A stretch of 64,000 nucleotides of DNA, from NCBI RefSeq assembly GCF_900188205.1, contig NZ_FZOH01000001.1, positions 654,359 through 718,358 on the forward strand. The letters run 5' to 3'. The notes beneath the pieces were generated by a model, which did no database searches, was not told the DNA's origin, and saw nothing but the letters and a program-made list of their open reading frames with translations. Within the stretch, counting starts at the first letter, position 1, and every line of letters starts with the position of its first letter. This document shows positions 28,223-36,690 of this stretch, one piece after another. This DNA is from Geodermatophilus saharensis (GTDB lineage Bacteria; Actinomycetota; Actinomycetes; Mycobacteriales; Geodermatophilaceae). Position numbers and translations under genes: made by a program.

Positions 28223-29626
28223 TCAGCGGCGCCCGGGGACGGCCGGCTGCCCGCCGGTGTCCTGCGGGCCGGCCGCGGGCTGCACCAGCGTCGGCGGGTC
28301 CGCCGGGGGCTGCTCCTGCCCGGCCGGGCGCTCGCCCTCGGGGACGCGGCTGGCACCGCCGGCGTGCCGTCCCTCGTCCTGACCGCCGGAGTGGATCGGG
28401 CGGATGGCCTGCGTCCGCTCCGGAGAGGTGTCCGGCTGCTGCACGGCCGGCTGGGTGGACGGCGCGCGGGTGGGCTGACGGGCGGCCGCGGCCTCCCCGG
28501 CGCCGGCGGCCGGCGTCTCGACGGTGCGGGCGTGCGTCGCCTGGCGCGGCGCGGCCTGCTGGCCGCCGCCGGAGGCCCCGACGCCGGGCTGCACGGCGGC
28601 CTGCGGACCCACCGCGGGCTGCATCCCCGTCTGCGGCCCGGCGACCGGCTGGACGGCGGTCGGCGGCCCCGCGGGCTCCCGGCGCGGCAGCCGCACCTCC
28701 TCGGTCGCCCCGGGCCGCGGCGGCTGGCTCTGCTGGGGAGCCCGGCCCGGCTGGGCCTGACCCTGCTGCGGCTGGCCCTGCTGGCCCCCCTGGCCCTGCT
28801 GCGGGGTCGCCGGGCGCGGCTGGTGCCGGTCGGCGAGGTCGGGCAGGGCGGAGAGCACCCGCCGTGCCTCGGTGAGCCGGCCGGTGAGCTCGTCCCGGAT
28901 CCGGCGGATGGCGGCGGCCGAGGCCTCGGCCTCCCCGACGACGCGGGCCGCGTGCGCCTCGGCCGCGGCGACCCGGTCCTGCGCGGCCTGCACCGAGGCG
29001 CGCTCGCGCTCCTCCTCGATGCGGGCGGCCTCCATCCGGCGGGCGCGCTGGGCGATCTCGAAGTCCTCCTCCGCCTTGGTGCGGCGGGCCTGGGACTCCG
29101 CCTCCAGGCGGGCCACCTTCTCCTGGGCCTTGGCGACGAGCTCGTCGGCGCGGATCTGCGCCTTGGTGGCGATCTGCTCGGCGTTCTGGCGGGCCTCGGC
29201 GAGCATCCGCTCCACCTCGGCCCGGCCGGCGGCGTGCCGCTCGAGCATCGCCCGCTCCTCGGCGGCGGTCTGCTCGCGCAGCGCGCGCGCCTCCTGCTCG
29301 GCGGCGCCGCGGATGTCGGCGGCCTCCTCCTCGGCGAGCCGGAGCATGTGCGAGATGCGCTCGCTCATGTTCTCGAAGGTGGCCGGCCCGGAGGTGGCCG
29401 CCTTGCGGCGCAGCTGCTCGATCTCCCCGTGCATCGCCGACAGCTGACCGGCGAGGTCACCGGCGCGGCCGACGGCGGCGTCCCGGTCGGCGAGGGCGAC
29501 CCGGATGTCGGCCTCGAGGCGCTCGATGGTCTCGGCGACCTGGTGGCGGTCGTAACCCCGCAGCACCACGTCGAACGAGTGCTGGGCCTCGCGCATCGGC
29601 AGCAGGTCGCGGCGGGGATCGGTCAT
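28223..29626 (-). CDS. DivIVA-domain coiled-coil protein
   Basis: 467 residues. Residues about 10-45 (REAQHSFDVVLRGYDRHQVAETIERLEADI) carry the DivIVA-like membrane-targeting motif. A continuous charged coiled coil follows to about 270 (SERISHMLRLAEEEAADIRGAAEQEARALREQ and similar), as in actinobacterial cytoskeletal or polarity proteins of the DivIVA/Scy/FilP group. The last ~200 residues are low-complexity Gln/Pro/Gly/Ala (QQGQGGQQGQPQQGQ; VAGPQTGMQPAVGPQ). Probably scaffolds cell-pole or septal machinery; the specific role is unknown. ATG 29626 starts close to the motif. Confidence 0.82.
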   Translation of the reverse strand: MTDPRRDLLPMREAQHSFDVVLRGYDRHQVAETIERLEADIRVALADRDAAVGRAGDLAGQLSAMHGEIEQLRRKAATSGPATFENMSERISHMLRLAEEEAADIRGAAEQEARALREQTAAEERAMLERHAAGRAEVERMLAEARQNAEQIATKAQIRADELVAKAQEKVARLEAESQARRTKAEEDFEIAQRARRMEAARIEEERERASVQAAQDRVAAAEAHAARVVGEAEASAAAIRRIRDELTGRLTEARRVLSALPDLADRHQPRPATPQQGQGGQQGQPQQGQAQPGRAPQQSQPPRPGATEEVRLPRREPAGPPTAVQPVAGPQTGMQPAVGPQAAVQPGVGASGGGQQAAPRQATHARTVETPAAGAGEAAAARQPTRAPSTQPAVQQPDTSPERTQAIRPIHSGGQDEGRHAGGASRVPEGERPAGQEQPPADPPTLVQPAAGPQDTGGQPAVPGRR

Positions 29627-29671
29627 GCGCTCATCCTCGCAGAGTCCGGGAGTGTCGTCAGCGTGTCCGGC

Positions 29672-29689
29672 GGACCGTGCGGTCCGCTC
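29672..29689. other. Short hairpin in the DivIVA-ccr gap
   Basis: GCGGACC (29672-29678), loop GTGC, GGTCCGC (29683-29689). It lies in the DivIVA gene's leader on the reverse strand; function unknown. Confidence 0.35.
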
Positions 29690-29701
29690 CCTCCGGTCCC
29701 C

Positions 29702-29739
29702 GCGGCGGCCCGGCCGGCCCCACCCGGCCGGGCCGCCGC
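29702..29739 (-). terminator. Strong hairpin terminator after ccr
   Basis: A perfect 16-bp GC stem (29702-29717 with 29724-29739), 6-base loop, starts 5 bases after the ccr stop on the reverse strand. It should insulate the DivIVA gene downstream. Confidence 0.7.
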
Positions 29740-29744
29740 CGGGC

Positions 29745-31076
29745 TCACACGCCGCGGAAGCGGTTGATCGCGGACAGGTGCCGCTCGCGCTTCTGCGCGT
29801 CCTTGACCCCGAGACCCTCCTCCGGGGCGAGGGTCAGCACGCCGACCTTGCCCTGGTGCAGGTTGTGGTGGACGTCGTAGGCGGCCTGGCCGACGTCGGC
29901 CATGGCGTAGGTGCGCGACAGGGTGGGGTGCACGAGGCCCTTGTCGATGAGCCGGTTGGCCTCCCACGCCTCCTTGTAGTTGGCGAAGTGCGAGCCGACG
30001 ATCCGCTTGAGGTTCATCCACAGGTAGCGGTTGTCGTAGGAGTGCATGTACCCGCTGGTGGAGGCGCAGGTGACGATCGTGCCGCCCTTCTTGGCGACGT
30101 AGACGCTGGCGCCGAAGGTCTCCCGGCCGGGGTGCTCGAAGACGATGTCGACGTCGTCGCCGCCGGTCAGCTCGCGGATCCGCTTGCCGAACCGCTGCCA
30201 CTCCTTCGGGTCCTGGGTCTGCTCGTCCTTCCAGAACCGGTAGCCCTCGGCGGAGCGGTCGATCACCAGCTCCGCGCCCAGGGAGCGCACGATGTCGGCC
30301 TTCTCGGGGCTGGAGACGACGCAGACGGGGATCGCGCCGCCGTTGAGGGCCATCTGGGTGGCGTAGGAGCCCAGGCCGCCCGAGGCGCCCCAGATGAGGA
30401 CGACGTCGCCCTGCTTCATGCCCGCGCCGTTGCGGGACACCAGCTGCCGGTAGGCGGTGGAGTTGACCAGCCCCGGCGCGGCCGCCTCCTCCCAGGACAG
30501 GTGCGCCGGCTTGGGCATGAGCTGGTTGCTCTTGACCAGCGCCAGCTCGGCCAGGCCGCCGAAGTTGGTCTCGAAGCCCCAGATGCGCTGCTGGGGGTCC
30601 ATCATCGTGTCGTCGTGGCCGGCCGGGTCCTCCAGCTCCACCGACAGGCAGTGGGCGACCACCTCGTCACCGGGCCGCCACTTGTTCACCCCGGGGCCCA
30701 CCCGCAGGACGACGCCGGCGAGGTCGGAGCCGACCACGTGGTAGGGCAGGTCGTGCCGCTTGGTCAGCTCGTTCTGGCGGCCGTAGCGCTCGAGGAACCC
30801 GAAGGTGCTGACCGGCTCGAAGATCGACGTCCAGACGGTGTTGTAGTTCACCGACGACGCCATCACGGCCACGATCGCCTCGCCCGGGCCCAGCTCCGGG
30901 GTGGGGACCTCCTCGACGTGCAGCGACTTGCGCGGGTCCTTCTCCTTCGTCGGCATCCCGGCGAACATGTCCTGCTCGTCCTTGCGGACGACGACCGCCC
31001 GGTAGGACTCCGGTACCGGCAGCCCGCCGATGTCGGCCAGCTGGTCGGCGAGGATGGCGTCCCTGATCGCGTCCAC
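29745..31076 (-). CDS. ccr: Crotonyl-CoA carboxylase/reductase
   Basis: NADPH-dependent reductive carboxylation of crotonyl-CoA to (2S)-ethylmalonyl-CoA, the defining step of the ethylmalonyl-CoA pathway and a source of C4 units for polyketides. 443 residues, medium-chain dehydrogenase fold: NADPH motif WGASGGLGSYATQMA, plus FEHPGRETFGASVYV. The CO2-positioning residues described for the Kitasatospora enzyme (N81, F170, E171, H365) match N79, F168, E169 and H363 here, so carboxylation rather than simple reduction is expected. GTG 31076 follows GGGAGTGATCC. A perfect dyad lies upstream. Confidence 0.96.
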   Translation of the reverse strand: MDAIRDAILADQLADIGGLPVPESYRAVVVRKDEQDMFAGMPTKEKDPRKSLHVEEVPTPELGPGEAIVAVMASSVNYNTVWTSIFEPVSTFGFLERYGRQNELTKRHDLPYHVVGSDLAGVVLRVGPGVNKWRPGDEVVAHCLSVELEDPAGHDDTMMDPQQRIWGFETNFGGLAELALVKSNQLMPKPAHLSWEEAAAPGLVNSTAYRQLVSRNGAGMKQGDVVLIWGASGGLGSYATQMALNGGAIPVCVVSSPEKADIVRSLGAELVIDRSAEGYRFWKDEQTQDPKEWQRFGKRIRELTGGDDVDIVFEHPGRETFGASVYVAKKGGTIVTCASTSGYMHSYDNRYLWMNLKRIVGSHFANYKEAWEANRLIDKGLVHPTLSRTYAMADVGQAAYDVHHNLHQGKVGVLTLAPEEGLGVKDAQKRERHLSAINRFRGV

Positions 31077-31139
31077 GGATCACTCCCGGGTCTTCGTCGG
31101 CTCGGAGGGCGGTGCTGCGGTACGGGCGGTGCGGCGGCA

Positions 31140-31157
31140 GGTTACCGGCCGGTAACC
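31140..31157. promoter_or_regulatory. Operator-like perfect palindrome upstream of ccr
   Basis: GGTTACCGGCCGGTAACC, a perfect 18-bp palindrome between the epimerase stop and the ccr start (64 bases from it). It shares GTTACCGGC and GGTAAC with the dyad before ecm. Size and symmetry suit a TetR-family dimer; the regulator is not identified in this window. Confidence 0.7.
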
Positions 31158-31165
31158 GGCGACGT

Positions 31166-31606
31166 TCAGGAGGCCGGGGGGGCGGGCTCGACGAGTTCCA
31201 CGAGCACGCCGCCGGCGTCCTTGGGGTGCACGAAGTTGACGCGGCTGCCCGACGTCCCCCGCCTCGGGGTGTCGTAGAGCAGCCGCAGGCCGCGCTCGCG
31301 CAGGGTGGCGGCGGCGGCCTCGACGTCGTCGACCCGGAAGGCCAGCTGCTGCAGGCCCGGGCCGGAGCGGCCGATGAACTTCGCGATCGTCGACTCGGGC
31401 GTGAGGGGCGCGAGCAGCTGGATGCGCGTCTCGCCACCGCCGACGGCGAGCATCGCCTCGCGGACGCCCTGCTCCTCGTTGGTCTCCTCGTGCACCGAGC
31501 GCACGCCGAAGGTCCGCGCGTAGAAGGCGATCGCCTCGTCCAGGTCCGGCACGGCGATCCCGACGTGGTCGACGGTGGTGAACAGCTCGGCGGGCAGACC
31601 GGTCAT
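31166..31606 (-). CDS. mce: Methylmalonyl-CoA/ethylmalonyl-CoA epimerase
   Basis: Interconverts 2R and 2S forms of methylmalonyl-CoA and, in this pathway, ethylmalonyl-CoA. 146 residues, VOC fold. Metal ligands by alignment to the Propionibacterium enzyme: His in [10 protein letters not shown], Gln in TRIQLLAP, Glu in VLVELVEP; the usual second His is Gln here ([13 protein letters not shown]), as in Streptomyces homologues. ATG 31606 was chosen over an upstream in-frame ATG at 31624 that adds six residues. Directly upstream of ccr on the same strand; homologue of Rv1322A. Confidence 0.92.
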   Translation of the reverse strand: MTGLPAELFTTVDHVGIAVPDLDEAIAFYARTFGVRSVHEETNEEQGVREAMLAVGGGETRIQLLAPLTPESTIAKFIGRSGPGLQQLAFRVDDVEAAAATLRERGLRLLYDTPRRGTSGSRVNFVHPKDAGGVLVELVEPAPPAS

Positions 31607-31706
31607 CGGGCCATGATGGCGCAAGACGTCTGAGACGACTCTCGGGTGTGGCGCGCATCACGCCGGCACGCCCGCCCGCCCGCCGGCCCCGGTCGGGCCG
31701 TCGCCC

Positions 31707-31720
31707 CGGTTGGAGAACCG
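31707..31720. promoter_or_regulatory. Operator-like dyad at the thiolase promoter
   Basis: CGGTTGGAGAACCG, arms CGGTT/AACCG, immediately upstream of a TATCCT hexamer (31724-31729). It could regulate the thiolase-meaB operon, the divergent epimerase-ccr operon, or both. Confidence 0.4.
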
Positions 31721-31723
31721 ATC

Positions 31724-31729
31724 TATCCT
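31724..31729 (+). promoter_or_regulatory. Possible -10 box for thiolase-meaB
   Basis: TATCCT, about 90 bases before ATG 31819; the -35 region is not clear. Confidence 0.35.
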
Positions 31730-31818
31730 CGCCGCAGGCCCTGTCACCGCCCTGCGATCCCCGCGGGCGCGACCCGACCCGTCGCCGCCAGCGTCGGCGG
31801 CGCGCTCCAGGAGGCAGC

Positions 31819-33009
31819 ATGTCCCGCTCGGTGATCGTCAGCGGCGCCCGGACCCCGATGGGCCGGCTGCTCGGCTCGCTCAAGGACTTCTCCGCGGCCG
31901 ACCTCGGCGGCGTCGCGATCAAGGCGGCCCTGGAGCGGGCCGGCATCAGCGGGGACCAGGTCGAGTACGTGATCATGGGTCAGGTGCTGCAGGCCGGCGC
32001 TGGGCAGAACCCCGCCCGCCCCGCCGCCGTGGCCGCCGGCATCCCGATGACCGTCCCGGCGATCACCGTGAACAAGGTCTGCCTGTCCGGCCTGAGCGCC
32101 ATCGCGCTGGCCGACCAGCTCATCCGCGCCGGCGAGTTCGACGTCGTCGTCGCCGGTGGGCAGGAGTCGATGACGCAGGCGCCGCACCTGCTGCCCAGCG
32201 GCCGCACCGGCACCAAGTACGGCGACGCCCGGCTCGTCGACGCCATGGCGCACGACGGGCTGACCGACACCTTCGACCAGGTCGCCATGGGCGCGCTGAC
32301 CGAGCAGGCCAACGACCGGTACGGGCTGACCCGCGAGGAGCAGGACGCCTTCGCCGCGGAGAGCCACCAGAAGGCCGCCCGCGCGGGCAAGAACGGCGTC
32401 TTCGACGAGGCGATCACCCCGGTGCTCGTCCCGCAGCGCAAGGGCGACCCCATCGAGTTCCGCGACGACGAGGGCGTCCGCGCCGACACCACGGTCGAGA
32501 CCCTCGCGCGGCTCAAGCCGGCCTTCGCCGAGGACGGCACCATCACCGCCGGCACCGCCTCGCAGATCTCCGACGGCGCCTGCGCGGTCGTGGTCATGAG
32601 CGCGGACAAGGCCGCGGAGCTGGGCATCACCCCGATCGCCGAGATCGGCGCCCACGGCGTCGTCGCCGGGCCCGACGCGACCCTGCAGAGCCAGCCCGCG
32701 CGCGCGGTCCGGCGGGCCTGCGAGCGGGAGGGCATCGACCCCGTGGACCTCGACCTCGTCGAGTTCAACGAGGCCTTCGCCGCCGTCGCCCTGGTCTCGA
32801 CGCGGGAGCTCGGCCTCGACCCGGAGAAGGTCAACCCCAACGGTGGCGCCATCGCCCTGGGCCACCCGATCGGCATGAGCGGTGCCCGCATCGTGCTCGA
32901 CGTCGCGCTGGAGCTGCGCCGTCGCGGCGGCGGCGTCGGTGCCGCCGCGCTGTGCGGCGGTGGCGGCCAGGGTGACGCGCTGATCCTGCACGTGCCCGCT
33001 CCCGCGTGA
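31819..33009 (+). CDS. Acetyl-CoA C-acetyltransferase (thiolase)
   Basis: Condenses two acetyl-CoA to acetoacetyl-CoA or cleaves 3-ketoacyl-CoA. 396 residues. All thiolase signatures are present: nucleophile Cys in [35 protein letters not shown] and the second Cys in ALCGGGGQG. The biosynthetic-type length and neighbours favour the first step of the ethylmalonyl-CoA pathway. AGGAGG lies 5 bases before ATG 31819. Homologue of M. tuberculosis FadA4 (Rv1323), which also lies next to the epimerase. Overlaps meaB as GTGA. Confidence 0.94.
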   Translation: MSRSVIVSGARTPMGRLLGSLKDFSAADLGGVAIKAALERAGISGDQVEYVIMGQVLQAGAGQNPARPAAVAAGIPMTVPAITVNKVCLSGLSAIALADQLIRAGEFDVVVAGGQESMTQAPHLLPSGRTGTKYGDARLVDAMAHDGLTDTFDQVAMGALTEQANDRYGLTREEQDAFAAESHQKAARAGKNGVFDEAITPVLVPQRKGDPIEFRDDEGVRADTTVETLARLKPAFAEDGTITAGTASQISDGACAVVVMSADKAAELGITPIAEIGAHGVVAGPDATLQSQPARAVRRACEREGIDPVDLDLVEFNEAFAAVALVSTRELGLDPEKVNPNGGAIALGHPIGMSGARIVLDVALELRRRGGGVGAAALCGGGGQGDALILHVPAPA

Positions 33010-34040
33010 CGCCCGACGGCCACGTCCTGGAGGGCACGGCCGTCGCGACGCCCGGCCCCGCCGCCCCGCGTGGGAGGCGGGGCCGGCGCGCGGTCGACGT
33101 CCCCGACCTGGTCGCCCGCGCCCGCGACGGCGAGGCCCGCGCGGTCGCCCGGTTGATCTCGCTGGTCGAGGACGCCGGTCCCGCGCTGCGCGACGTCGCC
33201 GCGGCGCTGACCCCGCACACCGGCTCGGCCCAGGTGCTGGGGCTCACCGGTGCGCCCGGCGTCGGCAAGTCCACGACGACGACGGCGCTGGTGCGCGCGC
33301 TGCGGGCCGCCGGCCGGCGGGTCGGCGTGCTCGCCGTCGACCCGTCCTCACCCTTCTCCGGCGGGGCGCTGCTCGGCGACCGGGTGCGCATGCAGGACCA
33401 CGCCGGCGACCCCGGCGTCTTCATCCGGTCGATGGCCTCGCGCGGGCACCTCGGCGGGCTGGCCTGGGCGACGCCGCAGGCGCTGCGGGTGCTCGACGCG
33501 GCCGGCTGCGACGTCGTCCTGGTCGAGACCGTCGGCGTCGGGCAGTCCGAGCTGGAGGTCGCCTCGCTGGCCGACACGACCCTGGTGCTCGTCGCGCCCG
33601 GGATGGGCGACGGCATCCAGGCGGCCAAGGCCGGGATCCTCGAGGTCGCCGACGTCCTCGTCGTCAACAAGGCCGACCGCGACGGCGCGGACCGTACGGT
33701 GCGCGACCTGCGCTACGCGCAGTCCCTGGGCGGGCGGCACACCGGGCCCGGCGCCTGGCGGCCGCCGATCGTGCGCACGGTGGCCTCGCGCGGCGACGGC
33801 GTCGACCGGCTGCTCGACGAGGTCGAGGCGCACCGCCGGTGGCTGGCCGGCTCGGGGGAGGGCGCCCGCCGCCGCACCGAGCGAGCCGCCCGGGAGATCG
33901 AGGCGATCGCGCTGACCGGGCTGCGGGAGCGGATCGGCGAGGTGCGCGGGTCGGCGGCGCTGGCCGCGCTCGCCGGGGCGGTGGTGGCGGGGGAGACCGA
34001 CCCCTACCGCGCCGCCGACCGGCTCCTCGCCTCCCTCTGA
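33006..34040 (+). CDS. meaB: MeaB/ArgK-type GTPase, mutase chaperone
   Basis: G3E P-loop GTPase that guards acyl-CoA mutases: it loads adenosylcobalamin from the adenosyltransferase and ejects damaged cofactor. 344 residues. Motifs: Walker [60 protein letters not shown] and NKAD. No mutase gene is next to it, so its client is probably Ecm at 17163 and perhaps a methylmalonyl-CoA mutase elsewhere. GTG 33006 overlaps the thiolase stop. Confidence 0.94.
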   Translation: MTPDGHVLEGTAVATPGPAAPRGRRGRRAVDVPDLVARARDGEARAVARLISLVEDAGPALRDVAAALTPHTGSAQVLGLTGAPGVGKSTTTTALVRALRAAGRRVGVLAVDPSSPFSGGALLGDRVRMQDHAGDPGVFIRSMASRGHLGGLAWATPQALRVLDAAGCDVVLVETVGVGQSELEVASLADTTLVLVAPGMGDGIQAAKAGILEVADVLVVNKADRDGADRTVRDLRYAQSLGGRHTGPGAWRPPIVRTVASRGDGVDRLLDEVEAHRRWLAGSGEGARRRTERAAREIEAIALTGLRERIGEVRGSAALAALAGAVVAGETDPYRAADRLLASL

Positions 34041-34094
34041 CCGCGCAGCACCGAGCACCCGCGGGCAGACTGGCCGGGTGAACGGGGTCTGTCG

Positions 34095-35561
34095 ATGAAC
34101 GGGAAGCCGGACGCCGTCGTCGTCGGGTCCGGACCCAACGGCCTGGCCGCGGCCCTGCGGCTGGCGGCGGCCGGGCTGCGCGTGCAGGTGGTCGAGGCGG
34201 CGGAGCGGCCCGGCGGGGGGATGCGCACCGAGGAGCTCATGCGGCCGGGCTACCGGCACGACGTCTGCTCGATCGTGCAGCCGATGGCCGCGGCGTCGCC
34301 GTTCTTCCGCGAGTTCGACCTGCCCAGCCGCGGCGTGCGGCTGGTGCAGCCAGAGGTCAACTACGCCCACCCCCTCGACGGCGGCCGCGCGGCGGTCGCG
34401 TACCACTCGCTCGAGGAGACCGCGGACGGGCTGGGCCCCGACGGGGCCGCCTACCGCCGGTTGTTCGGGCCGCTCGTCGAGCACGGGCAGGACGTCGTCG
34501 ACTACTTCCTCAACAGCCGGCTGCGCCGCCTGCCCACCCGCAGCGTGCCGCAGATCGCGCACTTCGGGCTCAACGGGCTGCCCAACGTCAGCTGGCTGGC
34601 GCACCGGTACTTCGAGACCGAGGAGGCCCGCGCGCTGCTCGGCGGCGCGGCAGCCCACGGCATGCTCGACCTGAGCCAGCCGCTGACCTCCGCGCTCGGG
34701 ATGCTGCTGACGATGCTCGGCCACCACGTCGGCTGGCCGCTGATCGAGGGCGGGTCGCAGAACCTCGCCGACGCGATGGTGACCGCGCTGGAGCAGCAGG
34801 GCGGCGAGGTGGTCACCGGGCACCTGGTCACCGACCTGCGGGAGTTCGACGGCGTCCCGGCGGTGCTGCTCGACACCACGCCGGAGGCGTTCGTGTCGAT
34901 GGCCGGCGACCGGGTGCACGAGGGCTACCGGCGGTGGGTGCGGCGGTACCGCCACGGCGCCGGCGTCTTCAAGATCGACTGGATCCTGTCCGACCCGGTG
35001 CCGTGGACCCACCCCGACGTCCGGCGGGCCGGGACCCTGCACGTCGCCGGGACGCTGGAGGAGACCATCGCCGGCGAGCGGGCCCCCAACCAGGGACGGA
35101 CCACCGACCGCCCGTACGTGCTCGCCGTCCAGCCGACCGTGCCCGACCCGACCCGCGCGCCTGCCGGCGGCCACGTCTTCTGGGCCTACGTGCACGTCCC
35201 GCACGGCTCCGAGGTGGACATGACCGCGGCCATCGAGGACCAGGTCGAGCGCTTCGCGCCGGGGTTCAAGGACACCGTCGTCGAGCGCGCCACGAAGAAC
35301 GCCGTCCAGATGGAGGCGTGGAACCCGATGTACCTCGGCGGGGACATCTCCAACGGCCAGGCGACCCTGCGGCAGATGCTCTTCCGCCCGGTGCCGCGGT
35401 GGAACACCTACAAGACGCCGGTGCCGGGGGTCTTCCTCGCCTCGTCGGCCACCCCGCCCGGGCCGGCGGTGCACGGCGCCTGCGGGGACAACGCCGCGCA
35501 GGTCGCGCTGCGGGAGGTCTTCGGCGTCCGCGAGGTGCCCCGCCTCCGCCCCGCCGCCTGA
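34095..35561 (+). CDS. FAD-dependent oxidoreductase, phytoene-desaturase-like
   Basis: 488 residues. The N-terminal dinucleotide motif VVVGSGPNGLAAALRLAAAGLRVQVVEAAERPGGGMRTEEL is typical of the phytoene dehydrogenase/PYROXD2 group of amine-oxidase-fold flavoproteins. The C-terminus has the FAD-binding end motif GVFLASSATPPGPAVHGACGDNAA. No neighbouring carotenoid genes, so a carotenoid substrate is unlikely; true substrate unknown. ATG 34095 lies 54 bases after meaB and may be read from the same transcript. Confidence 0.88.
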   Translation: MNGKPDAVVVGSGPNGLAAALRLAAAGLRVQVVEAAERPGGGMRTEELMRPGYRHDVCSIVQPMAAASPFFREFDLPSRGVRLVQPEVNYAHPLDGGRAAVAYHSLEETADGLGPDGAAYRRLFGPLVEHGQDVVDYFLNSRLRRLPTRSVPQIAHFGLNGLPNVSWLAHRYFETEEARALLGGAAAHGMLDLSQPLTSALGMLLTMLGHHVGWPLIEGGSQNLADAMVTALEQQGGEVVTGHLVTDLREFDGVPAVLLDTTPEAFVSMAGDRVHEGYRRWVRRYRHGAGVFKIDWILSDPVPWTHPDVRRAGTLHVAGTLEETIAGERAPNQGRTTDRPYVLAVQPTVPDPTRAPAGGHVFWAYVHVPHGSEVDMTAAIEDQVERFAPGFKDTVVERATKNAVQMEAWNPMYLGGDISNGQATLRQMLFRPVPRWNTYKTPVPGVFLASSATPPGPAVHGACGDNAAQVALREVFGVREVPRLRPAA

Positions 35562-35574
35562 GGCTCCCCGCCTG

Positions 35575-35633
35575 CCCGTTGTCGACCTGGTGTCGTCTCA
35601 GGCGGACGGAGGCCGCGTCAGGTCGACGACGGG
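35575..35633. repeat. Hairpin and repeat left of the DUF559 gene
   Basis: Arms 35575-35589 and 35619-35633 form a 15-bp stem with one G-U wobble and a 29-base loop. The left arm region holds GTCGACCTGGTGTCGTCTC (35581-35599), which recurs in the same orientation at 36579-36597. It also lies between convergent genes and could terminate both. Confidence 0.7.
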
Positions 35634-35636
35634 CGC

Positions 35637-36518
35637 TCACCCGAGCAGTAGTGCGGCGAGGCGCGCGACCACCAGGTCGGGATCACGCAGGTCCTCGGCG
35701 GTCACGAACACGACCCGCCACCCGGCGGCGGTCAGGCGGTTGAGCCGGGCGCGGTCCGAGGCCACGTGCTGAGGGCGTCCGTGCCACCGGCCCTCGTACT
35801 CGACGGCGAGCCGCTTCGCGGGCCACGCGAAGTCCACCCGCGCCACGAAGTCTCCGTTCGCGTCCAGGACGGTGTGCTGGGCGACCGGGCGGGGCAGTCG
35901 CGATGCGTGCAGCAGCAGTCGCAGACGCGTCTCCTGCGGTGACCCGGCCAGCCCGTCAGCCAGGTCGGCGACCCGTCGTGCCCGCCTGCAGCCCGACCCG
36001 GTCGCGGCCGCGGCGGCGGTGCGGACGGCCGCCAGCTCCGTCGCGCCGCACGCGACCAGGGCGTCCACCAGGACCACCGACTCGGCGAGCGGGACCGGCG
36101 CGCGTCCGATGTCGACGGCGGTGGTCGCGGGGACGGTGACCGGGATGCCGCGGCGGGTGGTGATCTGATCGGGCAGCAACGCCCACCGGCGGACGCGGAC
36201 ACCCGGGACGGTGCAGGCCGGCGACCCCGGCGGCACGGTCACCTCGACGTCGTCGTCCGGCCCGGCGGCGTCGACTCCCCACAGGACGGCGGCGCTGCGG
36301 CCGCAGACCACGGCGCCGGGGAGGAGCAGGAGGGCTGCCGCCCCCGCGCGCACCTCGTGGGTGAGCGCGACCGAGGAACAGGCGTAGACGTCGCGGAACA
36401 GGCGCTGCCAGGCGGCGCTGCGCAGCTGTCCCTTCGTCAGGTGTCCGGCGGCGACCTGCGCCGAGCCGCGGAACACGCGGCCGCGCAGCGCTGCCGGGGC
36501 GACGGGTCGAGTGGGCAC
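35637..36518 (-). CDS. DUF559 endonuclease-like protein with AbiEi-like N-terminus
   Basis: 293 residues. The C-terminal domain (about 205-293) has VDFAWPAKRLAVEYEGRWHG, LNRLTAAGWRVVFVTAEDL, the Vsr/DUF559 nuclease-like pattern with acidic residues spaced as in PD-(D/E)XK enzymes. The N-terminal part (HLTKGQLRSAAWQRLFRDVYACSS) resembles the winged-helix start of AbiEi-type transcription factors. Such genes are abundant in actinobacteria with no proven function. GTG 36518 is the best start that keeps this N-terminus, but no ribosome binding site is visible. The gene is bracketed by a shared 19-bp repeat. Confidence 0.8.
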   Translation of the reverse strand: MPTRPVAPAALRGRVFRGSAQVAAGHLTKGQLRSAAWQRLFRDVYACSSVALTHEVRAGAAALLLLPGAVVCGRSAAVLWGVDAAGPDDDVEVTVPPGSPACTVPGVRVRRWALLPDQITTRRGIPVTVPATTAVDIGRAPVPLAESVVLVDALVACGATELAAVRTAAAAATGSGCRRARRVADLADGLAGSPQETRLRLLLHASRLPRPVAQHTVLDANGDFVARVDFAWPAKRLAVEYEGRWHGRPQHVASDRARLNRLTAAGWRVVFVTAEDLRDPDLVVARLAALLLG

Positions 36519-36578
36519 CGCCGGAGGATGGCCGATCGGCGCAGCGCGGGCCCGGTGCTGTCCACAGGGCCGCCCTTC

Positions 36579-36625
36579 GTCGACCTGGTGTCGTCTCGAC
36601 GTGATCGAGACGACACCAGGTCGAC
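36579..36625. repeat. 47-bp perfect hairpin right of the DUF559 gene
   Basis: A 21-bp perfect stem (36579-36599 with 36605-36625), loop CGTGA. Its left arm begins with GTCGACCTGGTGTCGTCTC, identical to 35581-35599. It lies between the divergent DUF559 and marR genes. Confidence 0.85.
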
Positions 36626-36677
36626 ACCGCGCGGGTGACCGGTCGGTGCGGACACGGGGCCGCGGGCGGGGGGCAGG

Positions 36678-36683
36678 TAGCGT
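36678..36683 (+). promoter_or_regulatory. -10 box, leaderless arrangement, marR-family gene
   Basis: TAGCGT, 7 bases before ATG 36691; no ribosome binding site between. Confidence 0.5.
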
Positions 36684-36690
36684 CGGGCGC

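Noticed and set aside
28650-28840. Gln/Pro/Gly repeats in the DivIVA-like gene as a possible DNA repeat array or CRISPR
   Set aside because: Repeats are imperfect, in frame and low-complexity protein sequence; no regular spacer pattern. No CRISPR array was seen in the window.
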